From Nitratireductor arenosus (GTDB lineage Bacteria; Pseudomonadota; Alphaproteobacteria; Rhizobiales; Rhizobiaceae): a DNA stretch of 64,000 nt. Position numbers and translations under genes: made by a program. Location of the stretch: positions 62,001 through 126,000 of the forward strand of contig NZ_WPHG01000004.1 of assembly GCF_009742725.1 (NCBI RefSeq), written 5' to 3'. This document shows, in pieces, positions 1-9,691 of this stretch (within the stretch, counting starts at the first letter, position 1; each line of letters begins with the position of its first letter). Under the pieces are notes generated by a model that worked only from the letters and a program-made list of their open reading frames with translations, was not told where the DNA came from and ran no database searches.

Positions 1-73
1 CGTCATCTCGTGCCCCCGACGCCGAGCGCCGTTTCGCCTTTCAACCGCCGGGCGCGCAGTCCCGGCCTTTCGC

Positions 74-781
74 CTAGTTGCCGTTGCCGGCAGACAATCT
101 CTTCGCCTGGCCGCGCCAGTCGTCGCGCCCGATACGGCCCTTGAAACCGAGTTCCTCGTCGAGGCGCGCCATCTCCTCATCCGTGAGCGCGGCGATCTGC
201 GCATAACTGCGGATGCCGCGCCGGTTCAAAACCTGCTCGAGCTTCGGGCCGATGCCCGAAATCGCCTTGAGATCGTCGGCGGCCGTTTCAGGTGCGGGTG
301 CCGCCGCGCCCTCATCGCGCGGCTTGCGTCCTTCGGCGGCGGCGGTCACCCGCGCCGCGTCGTCGGCGACCGCACGCGCCACCTTGCCGCTGGTTTCGGC
401 AATGTCGCGAGCCACGTGCTCGACATCGGCAGCCAGAGTTTCGACGGCGGCGCGCATGCGCGCGCGCGGCGAGGCCGGCGCCTTGTAAGCCGGTTCGTCG
501 GCGGCCGCATCATGATCGGCACGGCCGCGTTCGGACAGCCGCCTGGCCGCTTCCATCGAGCCGGCGACGGTTCCCATCCACAGGCCGAAAGCGTGTCCGG
601 CGACGCCGATGCCGATCGCCGTCATTGCCGCGCCGGCGGCCAGCGGATGCGCGGCCAGATTGACGGCGCCGCGAAATTCCTTCGGCATCAGCTCGGAAAA
701 ATCCTGCGTCATCTTTTCCAATCCGGCTTCCATTTCCTTCACATCAGGCAGCAACACGTGGGGTATGAAATAGGGTGACAT
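74..781 (-). CDS. Helix-hairpin-helix protein of the nuo operon
   Basis: This 235-residue protein has no catalytic motif that I recognise. The N-terminal ~80 residues contain a Gly/Ala-rich hydrophobic stretch (about residues 45-75) that could be amphipathic or membrane-associated. The middle is Ala/Arg-rich and low in complexity. The last ~65 residues form a helix-hairpin-helix-like module (ISGIGPKLEQVLNRRGI ... GRIGRDDWRGQAKRL), closely similar to the C-terminal extension of NuoE in this window (2177-3373). It follows nuoF by about 80 bases on the same strand and so is probably co-transcribed. An ATG at 6-4 just past its stop may begin the next operon gene, where nuoG would be expected, but only two codons are visible. 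A role in complex I assembly or stability is inferred from context only. Confidence 0.75.
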   Translation of the reverse strand: MSPYFIPHVLLPDVKEMEAGLEKMTQDFSELMPKEFRGAVNLAAHPLAAGAAMTAIGIGVAGHAFGLWMGTVAGSMEAARRLSERGRADHDAAADEPAYKAPASPRARMRAAVETLAADVEHVARDIAETSGKVARAVADDAARVTAAAEGRKPRDEGAAAPAPETAADDLKAISGIGPKLEQVLNRRGIRSYAQIAALTDEEMARLDEELGFKGRIGRDDWRGQAKRLSAGNGN

Positions 782-861
782 GGTCTGTCTCCTTTTGCTT
801 CGGTTCCCCCGGTCGTTTCCCGTCCCTTTCCAGCGCTTGTCCGTGACGTCTTTTCAAGCCT

Positions 862-2166
<1,305 letters not shown>

Positions 2167-2176
2167 GGCTGTCTCC

Positions 2177-3373
2177 TCACCTCGGCTTCTTGCCGAAGAC
2201 GCGGACATATTCGGCTTCGCCGCCCTTGGCGAGCGCCTTGGCCTGCTTGATCCAGTCCTCGCGCTCGATGCGGCCGTGGAATTTCAGGAAACCGTCGACC
2301 CAGGCGCGTTCGGCCTTGGTCCAGCGCGCGACCTGGCCATAGGTGAAGATGCCGAGCTCGTGCAGGGTCTTTTCGATCTTCGGGCCGACGCCCGAAATCA
2401 GGCGCAGATCGTCGGGTGCCGCGGGACGCTCCATGCCGATCGGGCGGTCCTTGTCGAGCAGAGACGGTTTTTGCGGCTTGGCGCTCGCCGGCTTGGCCGG
2501 GGCCTTGCGGGCCTTGCGTTGCTTGTCGGCGGCCTCAACGGCAGGTTCGGCCTTGTTGGCCGCGCGCCGATCGACTTTCGGCGCCGATACGCTGGCCGCC
2601 TTTTCGCCATTGGCGCTCGCCTTGACCCTGGACGGAGTCTTGAGCGCCGGGCTGGTCTCGACCGCCGCGGTCTTCGGCTTGGCCGCCTTGGACGGCGGCA
2701 CGGGATCGCCCTTGGCCTTCGCCGCCCCGGACGGCTTGGCGCGCGTCGCCTTCAGCACCGCCTTTTCGTCGGTCAGGCTGGTGAAACCGGTTTCGGGAGC
2801 GGAAAAGAAACGCTCGTTCTGTGGACCGGGCTTGACGTCCTTGCCGTTACCGGCCTCGAAGGCGTCGATGATCTCGCCGAGCCGCTCCGGCGTCAGATCC
2901 TCATAGGTGTCCTTGAAGATCATGATCATCGGCGCGTTGACGCAGGCGCCGAGACATTCGACCTCTTCCCACGACAAGGTGCCGTCGGCATTGGTGTGGA
3001 ATTGCTCGGGGTGGATCTTGTCGCGGCACACCTGCATCAGCGCCTCGGAGCCACGCAGCATGCACGGCGTCGTGCCGCAGACCTGAATGTGGGCCCTGGT
3101 GCCGACCGGCTTCAACTGGAACTGGGTGTAGAAGGTGGCGACCTCGAGCGCGCGGATATAGGGCATGTCGAGCATGTCGGCGATCGTCTCGATCGCGGCG
3201 CGCGTGACCCAGCCTTCCTGCTCCTGCGCGATCATCAAAAGCGGGATGACGGCGGACTGTTCACGCCCCTTGGGATATTTCTTGACCCATTTCTTCGCCT
3301 CCGCCGCGTTTGCCCGGTTGAAGGCGAAGGCGGCTGGCTGAATGGCTGGCTCTGCGAGACGGCGGACGCTCAT
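2177..3373 (-). CDS. nuoE: NADH-quinone oxidoreductase subunit E with C-terminal helix-hairpin-helix extension
   Basis: NuoE carries the 2Fe-2S cluster next to NuoF in the NADH-oxidising module of complex I. The first ~190 residues are a standard NuoE with ligands CGTTPC (C-x4-C) and ECLGAC (C-x3-C). At 398 residues it is about twice the length of the E. coli subunit. A linker rich in Ala, Lys and Pro (about 205-325) leads into a C-terminal module ([17 protein letters not shown] ... [15 protein letters not shown]) resembling the C-terminus of the protein at 74-781. Long NuoE proteins of this kind are known in Rhizobiales. Its ATG directly follows the nuoD stop (TAA then ATG), suggesting translational coupling. 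Confidence 0.97.
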   Translation of the reverse strand: MSVRRLAEPAIQPAAFAFNRANAAEAKKWVKKYPKGREQSAVIPLLMIAQEQEGWVTRAAIETIADMLDMPYIRALEVATFYTQFQLKPVGTRAHIQVCGTTPCMLRGSEALMQVCRDKIHPEQFHTNADGTLSWEEVECLGACVNAPMIMIFKDTYEDLTPERLGEIIDAFEAGNGKDVKPGPQNERFFSAPETGFTSLTDEKAVLKATRAKPSGAAKAKGDPVPPSKAAKPKTAAVETSPALKTPSRVKASANGEKAASVSAPKVDRRAANKAEPAVEAADKQRKARKAPAKPASAKPQKPSLLDKDRPIGMERPAAPDDLRLISGVGPKIEKTLHELGIFTYGQVARWTKAERAWVDGFLKFHGRIEREDWIKQAKALAKGGEAEYVRVFGKKPR

Positions 3374-4564
3374 TTATCTGTCGACCTCTCCGAAAACGAT
3401 GTCGAGGGAGCCGAGAACGGCGGAGACGTCGGCCAGCATATGGCCGCGGCACAGAAAATCCATCGCCTGCAAATGGGCAAAGCCCGGCGCGCGCAGCTTG
3501 CAGCGATAGGGTTTGTTGGAGCCGTCGGACACGAGATAGACGCCGAATTCGCCTTTCGGCGCCTCGACGGCGGCATAGACCTCGCCCTCGGGCACCCGGT
3601 AACCCTCGGTGTAGAGCTTGAAATGATGGATCAGGGCTTCCATCGACCGCTTCATGGCGGCGCGCTTGGGCGGCACGACCTTGCCGTCGGTGTTGGAGAC
3701 CGGCCCGGACTTTTCCTTGCCGAGCAGCAGGTCGACACACTGGCGCATGATCTTCGCCGACTGGCGCATCTCCTCCATGCGGATCAGGTAACGGTCGTAG
3801 CAATCGCCGTTCTTGCCGATCGGGATCGAGAACTCCATCTCCGAATAACATTCATAAGGCTGCGATTTGCGCAGATCCCAGCGTGCGCCAGAACCACGCA
3901 CCATCACCCCCGAAAAACCCCATTCCCAGGCATCGTCGAGCTTGACCACGCCGATATCGACGTTGCGCTGCTTGAAGATACGATTTCCGGTCAGCAGATC
4001 GTCGAGATCCTTGACCGTCTTCAGGAACGGGTCGATCCACTTGCCGATATCCTCGACAAGCTGGTCGGGAATGTCCTGGTGCACGCCGCCGGGGCGGAAA
4101 TAGGCGGCATGCATGCGCGCCCCGCAGGCGCGCTCGTAAAACACCATCAGCTTCTCGCGTTCCTCGAAGCCCCACAGCGGCGGGGTGAGCGCGCCGACGT
4201 CCATCGCCTGGGTGGTGACGTTCAACAGATGCGACAGGATGCGGCCGATCTCGGAAAACAGCACCCGGATCACCTGCCCGCGCCTGGGCACCTCGATCTC
4301 CAGCAGCCGCTCGACGGCGAGCGCGAAGGCATGCTCCTGGTTCATCGGCGCGACATAGTCGAGCCGGTCGAAATAAGGCACGGCCTGCAGATAGGTCTTG
4401 TGCTCGATCAGCTTCTCGGTGCCGCGATGCAAAAGTCCGATATGCGGATCGACACGCGCGACCACCTCGCCGTCGAGTTCCAGCACGAGGCGCAAAACGC
4501 CGTGCGCGGCCGGATGCTGCGGGCCGAAATTGATGTTGAAATTGCGGACGGAATGTTCGGTCAT
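3374..4564 (-). CDS. nuoD: NADH-quinone oxidoreductase subunit D
   Basis: NuoD is the 49-kDa-type subunit that, with NuoB, forms the quinone-binding cavity at the foot of the peripheral arm of complex I. The 396-residue protein starts [22 protein letters not shown], the family hallmark, and contains the [16 protein letters not shown] motif and the conserved C-terminus DIVFGEVDR. The start is fixed by the GPQHPAAHG motif and by the ATGA overlap with the preceding gene; the frame is open further upstream to 4756, but that part is only an out-of-frame reading of the GFA-like gene. It is a separate nuoD, not fused to nuoC as in E. coli. Confidence 0.97.
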   Translation of the reverse strand: MTEHSVRNFNINFGPQHPAAHGVLRLVLELDGEVVARVDPHIGLLHRGTEKLIEHKTYLQAVPYFDRLDYVAPMNQEHAFALAVERLLEIEVPRRGQVIRVLFSEIGRILSHLLNVTTQAMDVGALTPPLWGFEEREKLMVFYERACGARMHAAYFRPGGVHQDIPDQLVEDIGKWIDPFLKTVKDLDDLLTGNRIFKQRNVDIGVVKLDDAWEWGFSGVMVRGSGARWDLRKSQPYECYSEMEFSIPIGKNGDCYDRYLIRMEEMRQSAKIMRQCVDLLLGKEKSGPVSNTDGKVVPPKRAAMKRSMEALIHHFKLYTEGYRVPEGEVYAAVEAPKGEFGVYLVSDGSNKPYRCKLRAPGFAHLQAMDFLCRGHMLADVSAVLGSLDIVFGEVDR

Positions 4565-4992
4565 TGCGCGCCCTCGCTGGATTTCGGCCCGAACAGCGCG
4601 AAAACCTCGGCCTCGGTCATGCGGCGCGTCTCGTTGGCGAAACTGTAATTGGCAGGCTTGCGATCGATGAAGATCTGGCTGTCGAAGCGGAACGCCTCCG
4701 GATCGTCGAAAGCGTGGATCGACACGTGCTGGTTGGCGCCGTCCTGGGTCTGCCACAAAAGGGTCGCGCCGCAGGACCGGCAGAAAAGCCGCTCACCCCA
4801 GCCCGAACCGCGATAGCGCCCGAGCGCGTCCTCGGCCTCGAACCGCACGCTGTCGCCGCAATCGGTCGACATGAAGGTTCCGCCCGTCCAGCGCCGGCAC
4901 ATGCCGCAATGACACACGCCCATGGTCTCTCCGACCGGGGTCGCGGTGAAGCGCACCGCGCCGCAAAGACATTGTCCGTTGAGCGTCGTCAT
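4561..4992 (-). CDS. GFA-fold (Mss4-like) zinc protein inside the nuo operon
   Basis: This 143-residue protein of the GFA / CENP-V family has the expected cysteine pattern: [10 protein letters not shown] near the N-terminus, CHCGMCRRW (about 30-38) and [11 protein letters not shown] (about 70-80). The fold binds zinc. The family name comes from a glutathione-formaldehyde adduct enzyme, but most members have no proven reaction, so I do not assign one. Its stop overlaps the nuoD start (ATGA), so the two are translationally coupled, and it follows the 61-residue membrane protein on the same strand. An alternative in-frame ATG lies at 5031; the chosen start matches the family N-terminus. A GFA gene between nuoC and nuoD is not part of the canonical complex I gene set. 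Confidence 0.9.
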   Translation of the reverse strand: MTTLNGQCLCGAVRFTATPVGETMGVCHCGMCRRWTGGTFMSTDCGDSVRFEAEDALGRYRGSGWGERLFCRSCGATLLWQTQDGANQHVSIHAFDDPEAFRFDSQIFIDRKPANYSFANETRRMTEAEVFALFGPKSSEGAQ

Positions 4993-4999
4993 CGGTCGG

Positions 5000-5185
5000 T
5001 CATCCCTGTCCGAATAGCGCGCCGCCGCCAAACAGCCACAGCGCCAGCCCGGCGACGGTCAGCGCCACCAGGATTTTGCCGGCCGTGTCGTTGACGAACG
5101 GTCGGCCCGCGATCCGCGTCCATAAATACCATAACGCGCCGACCGCGATCGCCGCGAGAAGAACGAGAACGAGAAGTCGCGCCAT
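5000..5185 (-). CDS. Small two-helix membrane protein between nuoC and the GFA gene
   Basis: This hypothetical protein of 61 residues has two predicted transmembrane segments (about residues 2-21, and 38-56 ending GLALWLFGGGALF) joined by a short polar turn with RIAGRPFVNDT. No family is recognised. It starts 15 bases after the nuoC stop and ends 7 bases before the GFA-like start, so it sits tightly in the nuo transcript. A G-rich stretch (GGGGGCGG) lies 5' of the ATG. The compact spacing and membrane topology support a real gene; a link to complex I assembly is inference from position only. Confidence 0.7.
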   Translation of the reverse strand: MARLLVLVLLAAIAVGALWYLWTRIAGRPFVNDTAGKILVALTVAGLALWLFGGGALFGQG

Positions 5186-5200
5186 GGCGGTCCGCCCCCG

Positions 5201-5800
5201 TCATTTCGCCTTCTCGTCGCCGGGCAGCACGTAGTCGGTGCCTTCCCAGGGCGAGAGGAAATCGAAATTGCGGAACTCCTGCTTCAATTCGACCGGCTCG
5301 TAGACGACCCGCTTGGCCTCGTCGTCGTAGCGCACCTCGACAAACCCGGTCAGTGGGAAATCCTTGCGCAGAGGATGGCCCTCAAAACCGTAATCGGTAA
5401 GCAAACGGCGCAGGTCCGGATGACCCGAAAACAGGATACCGTAAAGATCATAGGCCTCGCGCTCGAACCAGTCCGCACCCGGATAGACCGGGGTTGCGGA
5501 GGGAACGGGCGTGTCCTCGTCGGTGACGACGCGCACGCGCACGCGCACGTTCTGGCGCGGCGACATGAGATGATAGACCACGTCGAAGCGTTTTTCGCGC
5601 GACGGGTAGTCGACGCCGCAAATGTCGATGAAGCAGACGAACTGGCACTGGACGTCGCGCTTGAGGAAGGCGAGCACTTCCAGCACGTCGCCGGGCGCCA
5701 CCGTCAAGGTGAGTTCGCCAAAGGCCACGACGGCATCCTCGATACGCCCGTCGAGGCGTTCGGACACGTAGGCGGCCAGGTCTTTCAGCGCTTCGCTCAT
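5201..5800 (-). CDS. nuoC: NADH-quinone oxidoreductase subunit C
   Basis: NuoC is the 30-kDa-type structural subunit of the complex I peripheral arm. The 199-residue protein contains the signature region [42 protein letters not shown] (given here as positions ~110-152; key residues E-R-E-A-Y-D and H-P-L-R-K-D-F-P). The normal rhizobial length is about 200 residues, and there is no fusion to NuoD. It starts about 15 bases after nuoB ends, on the same strand, in the order A-B-C. Confidence 0.97.
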   Translation of the reverse strand: MSEALKDLAAYVSERLDGRIEDAVVAFGELTLTVAPGDVLEVLAFLKRDVQCQFVCFIDICGVDYPSREKRFDVVYHLMSPRQNVRVRVRVVTDEDTPVPSATPVYPGADWFEREAYDLYGILFSGHPDLRRLLTDYGFEGHPLRKDFPLTGFVEVRYDDEAKRVVYEPVELKQEFRNFDFLSPWEGTDYVLPGDEKAK

Positions 5801-5815
5801 TTGCCGATCCCGATT

Positions 5816-6397
5816 TCAGCGCTCGATCGTGCCGGTGCGGCGGATCTTCTTCTGCAGAAGCAGGATGCCGTAAAGCAGCGCCTCCGCGGTGGGCGGGCAT
5901 CCGGGCACATAGATGTCGACCGGCACCACACGGTCGCAGCCACGCACCACCGAATAGGAATAATGGTAATAACCGCCGCCATTGGCGCACGAGCCCATCG
6001 AGATGACGTAACGCGGCTCGGGCATCTGGTCATAGACCTTGCGCAACGCCGGCGCCATCTTGTTGGTCAGCGTGCCGGCCACGATCATGACGTCGGACTG
6101 GCGCGGGCTGGCGCGCGGCGCGACGCCGAAGCGTTCGGCGTCGTAGCGCGGCATGGAGACATGCATCATCTCGACCGCGCAGCAGGCCAGACCGAACGTC
6201 ATCCACATCAGCGAGCCGGTGCGCGCCCAGGTGACGAGCGATTCCGAAGAGGTGACGAGAAAGCCCTTGTCGGCCAATTCGCTGTTGATGTCGCCGAAAA
6301 ACGCGTCATCCGCGCCGATCGGCTTGCCGGTGTTCGGATCGATGATGCCCTTGGGCCGCGGCGCGACGAGGGTGTCTGAACCGGTGGTCAATCCCAT
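5816..6397 (-). CDS. nuoB: NADH-quinone oxidoreductase subunit B
   Basis: NuoB holds the terminal N2 4Fe-4S cluster that reduces quinone in complex I. The ligand cysteines are visible in [19 protein letters not shown] and [12 protein letters not shown]. The 193-residue reading starts at [10 protein letters not shown], which has an AGGGAG ribosome site about 8 bases upstream; the in-frame ATG at 6418 has none and would overlap nuoA further. With the chosen start the gene overlaps the nuoA end by 10 bases. Confidence 0.96.
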   Translation of the reverse strand: MGLTTGSDTLVAPRPKGIIDPNTGKPIGADDAFFGDINSELADKGFLVTSSESLVTWARTGSLMWMTFGLACCAVEMMHVSMPRYDAERFGVAPRASPRQSDVMIVAGTLTNKMAPALRKVYDQMPEPRYVISMGSCANGGGYYHYSYSVVRGCDRVVPVDIYVPGCPPTAEALLYGILLLQKKIRRTGTIER

Positions 6398-6753
6398 TCC
6401 AGAGCTCCCTTTTTCCATTCGTAGATAAAGCCGATCGTCAGGACGGCAAGGAAGATCATCATCGACCAGAAGCCGAGCCAGCCGATCTCACCGAACGACA
6501 CCGCCCAGGGAAACAGGAAGGCGACTTCGAGATCGAAGATGATGAACAGGATCGAGACCAGATAGAACCGGACGTCGAACTTCATGCGCGCGTCGTCGAA
6601 CGCGTTGAAGCCGCATTCATAGGCGGAGAGTTTTTCGGGATCCGGGTTCTGGTAGGCGACGATGAAGGGGGCCGCGAGCAGGGCAATGCCGATGACAAGC
6701 GCCACGCCGATGAAAATCACGATCGGGAGATATGAAACGAGGAGTTCGTTCAT
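6388..6753 (-). CDS. nuoA: NADH-quinone oxidoreductase subunit A
   Basis: NuoA is a three-helix membrane subunit at the junction of the peripheral and membrane arms of complex I. The 121-residue protein (from [10 protein letters not shown]) has three hydrophobic segments and the conserved loop [34 protein letters not shown], whose key residues are ECG near 46-48 and the acidic FDLE. A GGAAGG site precedes the ATG; the in-frame ATG at 6807 adds a basic stretch not seen in the family. It is the first gene of the operon, and upstream sequence is divergent to the YcaQ-like gene. Confidence 0.97.
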   Translation of the reverse strand: MNELLVSYLPIVIFIGVALVIGIALLAAPFIVAYQNPDPEKLSAYECGFNAFDDARMKFDVRFYLVSILFIIFDLEVAFLFPWAVSFGEIGWLGFWSMMIFLAVLTIGFIYEWKKGALEWD

Positions 6754-7097
6754 TGCCCAGCCTTCCGGAGCCTTTCCGCGCCTTTTGCCGCCCTTCGGCG
6801 CGCTCAAGGCGCCGAAAATCGTCGGGCGACGCGACGGAGTTCAAGCTCATGTTGCAACGCGGCGACGGTTAGCGCAGCCATCACAGCGACGCAAGTCAAA
6901 CCTTGGCAAAATCGCGGCGTGCGCCTGTCGCTGCGATCCACGGCGTGGGCCGTGAAAGATATCGAAGGCCCGCGCGGGCATTAATGACAGAATTGGCAGG
7001 AGGCCGGTCTGGCCGCGGTGCTTTCGGGTTGACGGAGCGGCATACGCGTCGTCTCGTCGCACAAACTCTCACTGGCCACAGGACCACGCAGCAAACC
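6754..7097. other. Divergent intergenic region nuoA / ycaQ-like
   Basis: No gene is supported in these 344 bases. Minus-strand nuo transcription must begin here. TTGACT on the minus strand (6899-6894) is a fair -35, but the bases 16-19 further on (around 6876-6869, reading TGCGCTAA) are a poor -10, so the promoter is tentative. Open frames on both strands extend into the region, but they are Arg-rich and look like read-through of GC-rich DNA. Confidence 0.4.
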
Positions 7098-8321
7098 ATG
7101 AAGGAAACTCTGTCGCTTGCCGCCGCCCGGCGCATCGCGCTCGCAGCCCAGGGCTTTGCCGATTCGCGGCCGCCGCGCGTTGCCGATTTCCGGGCGGTCA
7201 GGCGGGTCTTGCGCCACACCGGCCTGTTGCAGATCGACTCGGTCAGCGCCGTGGTGCGGGCGCATTACATGCCGGCCTTCTCGCGGCTCGGCCCGTACCC
7301 GATGACGCTGATCGATCAGGCGGCATGGAAGCGCCCGCGCCGGCTGTTCGAATATTGGGCGCACGAAGCCTCGCTGCTGCCGGTGGAGATGTGGCCATTC
7401 ATGCAGTGGCGGATGGAAAAGGCGCGCCGCAACCAGGGCATCTACAAAGGCCTGGCCGAATTCGCGCGGCAAAACCGCGCCTATGTCGAGCGCATTTACC
7501 AAGAGGTCGCCGCGCGCGGCCCGATAGCGGCGTCCGATTTCGAAGATCAGAAGGGCAGCGGCGGCTGGTGGGGCTGGAGCGAGGTCAAGCACGCGCTGGA
7601 ATGGCTGTTTTGGGTCGGCCATATCACGACCGCGACGCGCCGCGGGTTCGAGCGCTGCTACGACCTTCCCGAACGGGTCATTCCGGCCGCGATCCACGGC
7701 GCGCCGACGCCCGAGCCGGCCGAGGCGATCCGCCATTTGCTGCGCGTGTCGGCGCGCGGGCTCGGCATCGCCACGGCCGCCGACCTGCGCGATTATTTCC
7801 GCCTGTCGCCGAAGGACGCCGATCCACGGCTAGCCGAACTGGTCGAGGCCGGCGAATTGCACCCGGTGCGCGTGGAGGGCTGGTCGCAGAAGGCCTTTCT
7901 GACCGCTGGCGCGCGCATGCCGCGGCGGGTCGCCGGACAGGCGCTGCTGGCGCCGTTCGACCCGCTGGTATGGGAACGCAGCCGCACGGAAAGACTGTTC
8001 GGCTTTCGCTACCGCATCGAGATCTACACCCCCGCCGACAAGCGGGTTCACGGCTATTACGTGCTGCCGTTCCGGCTCGACGAGGCGATCGTGGCGCGCC
8101 TGTGCGTCAAGGCAGACCGCGCGGCGTCGACGCTGCGGGTCAACACCGCCTTCGCGGAGCCGCACGCACCGGCTCACACCGCCGAAGCGCTGGCCGGCGA
8201 ATTGCGCAACCTGGCGCACTGGCTGGGCCTGGAACGCGTCGAAACGCTTGCAGCGGGCGATCTGGCCGCGCCGCTCGCGGACACGCTTCGCCGCAGTCAA
8301 AACGGTTCCATCTCAGGATGA
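7098..8321 (+). CDS. YcaQ-type winged-helix DNA glycosylase (crosslink repair)
   Basis: This 407-residue protein belongs to the AlkZ/YcaQ winged-helix superfamily; E. coli YcaQ is a glycosylase that unhooks alkylation damage and interstrand crosslinks. The catalytic QxD motif is seen as LLQIDSVS (Gln45, Asp47), followed by the family-typical VVRAHYMPAFSRLG. The family traits WGHEASL-like (YWAHEASLLP, about 92-101) and LLAPFDPLVWERSRTERLFGFRYRIE (about 280-305) are also present. I chose the ATG at 7098 because the recognisable family begins with KETLSLAAARRIAL; the frame stays open upstream to 6903 with another ATG at 6984. It is divergent from nuoA. Function is inferred from the family and the intact motif. 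Confidence 0.88.
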   Translation: MKETLSLAAARRIALAAQGFADSRPPRVADFRAVRRVLRHTGLLQIDSVSAVVRAHYMPAFSRLGPYPMTLIDQAAWKRPRRLFEYWAHEASLLPVEMWPFMQWRMEKARRNQGIYKGLAEFARQNRAYVERIYQEVAARGPIAASDFEDQKGSGGWWGWSEVKHALEWLFWVGHITTATRRGFERCYDLPERVIPAAIHGAPTPEPAEAIRHLLRVSARGLGIATAADLRDYFRLSPKDADPRLAELVEAGELHPVRVEGWSQKAFLTAGARMPRRVAGQALLAPFDPLVWERSRTERLFGFRYRIEIYTPADKRVHGYYVLPFRLDEAIVARLCVKADRAASTLRVNTAFAEPHAPAHTAEALAGELRNLAHWLGLERVETLAAGDLAAPLADTLRRSQNGSISG

Positions 8322-8460
8322 GCGGCTCAAGGCAGGCGCATGACAACGCAATGCGGCGCGGCGCGGCGACCCATGATCGCCACGCTACTTGTCCACGCTT
8401 ATGCCAAACGACGGCCTCGACCGTGATACGGCCTGGCTGGTCGATTGCGAAAAGCGGAAC

Positions 8461-8868
8461 CTAGCCGATCTTGCGCATCCGCGCCTTGCGGGCGGCGTAA
8501 CGCGCGTCGCGCTTGGCCTTGAGGGCGGCATCGTCGACGAGGCTCTCGGCGCGCTTGGCCAATTCCTCGGCGCGGCGCTGCTGCTCCTGGCGACGCTCTT
8601 CTTCCTCGCGGGCCAGCCGCTCGGCCTCGAGCGCAGCCTCGCGCTCCGCCTTCAGGCGCGCTTCTTCCACGCGCTTGGCCTGCCGCTCGGCTTCCCGTTC
8701 CTTGCGCCGCTGTTCACGCGCCTCGACGATCGCCTTGCGCTCGGCGATGCGCGCCTGCACGGCCGGGTCGTCTTCGCTGGGTCTGTTCTTGAACTTTTCC
8801 AAGAGTGCGGCCTTGGCGGCCATCGCGTCGTTGCGTCTTTGGACGAAGTCTTTGTCCTGCTTCTTCAA
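8461..8868 (-). CDS. DUF6481 family charged coiled-coil protein
   Basis: This small protein consists almost wholly of Arg/Glu/Lys/Ala-rich helix, likely a long coiled coil, with the family motif AALLEKFKNRPSEDDPAVQARIAERKAI near its N-terminus and a basic tail (ARYAARKARMRKIG). It is recognised as a DUF6481-type alphaproteobacterial protein; no function is known. The reading frame has an ATG at 8910, but I favour a TTG start at 8868 (KKQDKDFVQRRNDAMAAK). Homologues begin with a similar KDKDF sequence, AAAGG lies just upstream, and a possible promoter (TTGATC at 8938-8933, weak -10 near 8914) would put the transcript start inside the longer version. The start is therefore uncertain. Confidence 0.7.
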   Translation of the reverse strand: MKKQDKDFVQRRNDAMAAKAALLEKFKNRPSEDDPAVQARIAERKAIVEAREQRRKEREAERQAKRVEEARLKAEREAALEAERLAREEEERRQEQQRRAEELAKRAESLVDDAALKAKRDARYAARKARMRKIG

Positions 8869-9124
8869 TTCCAACCTTTGATCTCTCTGCTGATCTGTTT
8901 GCGGGCGCATACATGATGCGTGCCGAATTTTGGATCAAGCCCCCAAAGCGATCTTTTTGATCGTTCCACCGATTTGGACGCACCAACAAGGCACGACGCG
9001 GACTGCGCGCCATGGCTCGTGTCGCGGCGAAAAATCCGTTCCATCAAACCGCTCCCATTCAACGAGGAACGGCCCTGACCGAACGCGGGCCCAAAGAGCA
9101 TGATGAGGGACGATCGGAGCGGGA

Positions 9125-9352
9125 TTATTGACGGTGCGACCCGCGCGGGCTGGAATAGGGATCGCTGCCGCCGCCATTGTTGCGCCGAGGCCGCTCCCCG
9201 CGCATGACATCGCTGGCCTCGACATAGGCCATCTCGATCAGATAGGCGAGCATTTCCAGCCGCTCGGCCTCCGCCATGGTCCGCAGCTGCGCCAGCATCG
9301 ACTGCATGAAATCCAGCGTCTCGGTTTTGCGGTAGGTCCGGTTCTGCGTCAT
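9125..9352 (-). CDS. Small conserved alphaproteobacterial protein
   Basis: This 75-residue protein has a predicted helical core TLDFMQSMLAQLRTMAEA followed by LEMLAYLIEMAYVEASDVMRGE, and a Gly/Ser/Arg-rich tail. Short proteins with this core are common in Rhizobiales, but I know no function. The start is placed at MTQNRTYRKTE; an in-frame ATG at 9415 would add 21 residues of unlikely sequence. No good ribosome site is seen for either. It is divergent from topA. Confidence 0.65.
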   Translation of the reverse strand: MTQNRTYRKTETLDFMQSMLAQLRTMAEAERLEMLAYLIEMAYVEASDVMRGERPRRNNGGGSDPYSSPRGSHRQ

Positions 9353-9691
9353 CGCGAAGTGGCCAGCACCTTTGTTTTTCTTATTCGATAACCGATGATC
9401 CGTGTGTTGAAGCATTCGTGGGCGTCAGGGCGTTGTGGAATTGACAAGGCTTCCCGGAAGCGGCCTGCCGCCCTACCCGTACCTCTACACATACACTTAG
9501 CATCGTCACTTTAGGTTGTAAATCCGATTAAATGCAACCTTATACCAATCACCGGTTGTCGGCCGTCCTATTTAAGGGCCGGGTCTTGACCCCGCCCGAA
9601 AGCCCCGCCATGTGACGCACTGATTTGGCCCAAGAATGGCGTGCACGGAGACATTCCGGCGTCAGCGGCGCCACAGGGACTCGCGTAAAAC
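9353..9691. other. Intergenic region upstream of topA with a tentative promoter
   Basis: No gene is supported in 339 bases. The stretch 9490-9560 is unusually AT-rich for this window. On the plus strand TTGTAA (9516-9521) and TTATAC (9540-9545) with an 18-base spacer make a weak sigma70-like promoter for topA, giving a leader of about 140 bases. A TTGACA at 9441-9446 has no matching -10. Confidence 0.35.

Noticed and set aside
1-73. Start of nuoG at the left edge
   Set aside because: An ATG at 6-4 is in the right place, but only two codons are visible, so it is not listed as a gene.
4561-4992. Formaldehyde-activating enzyme assignment for the GFA-fold gene
   Set aside because: The fold is clear but the reaction is unproven for most members, so only the fold is reported.
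9441-9446. TTGACA as the topA promoter -35
   Set aside because: No acceptable -10 element at 16-19 bases; the later AT-rich site is a better, though still weak, candidate.
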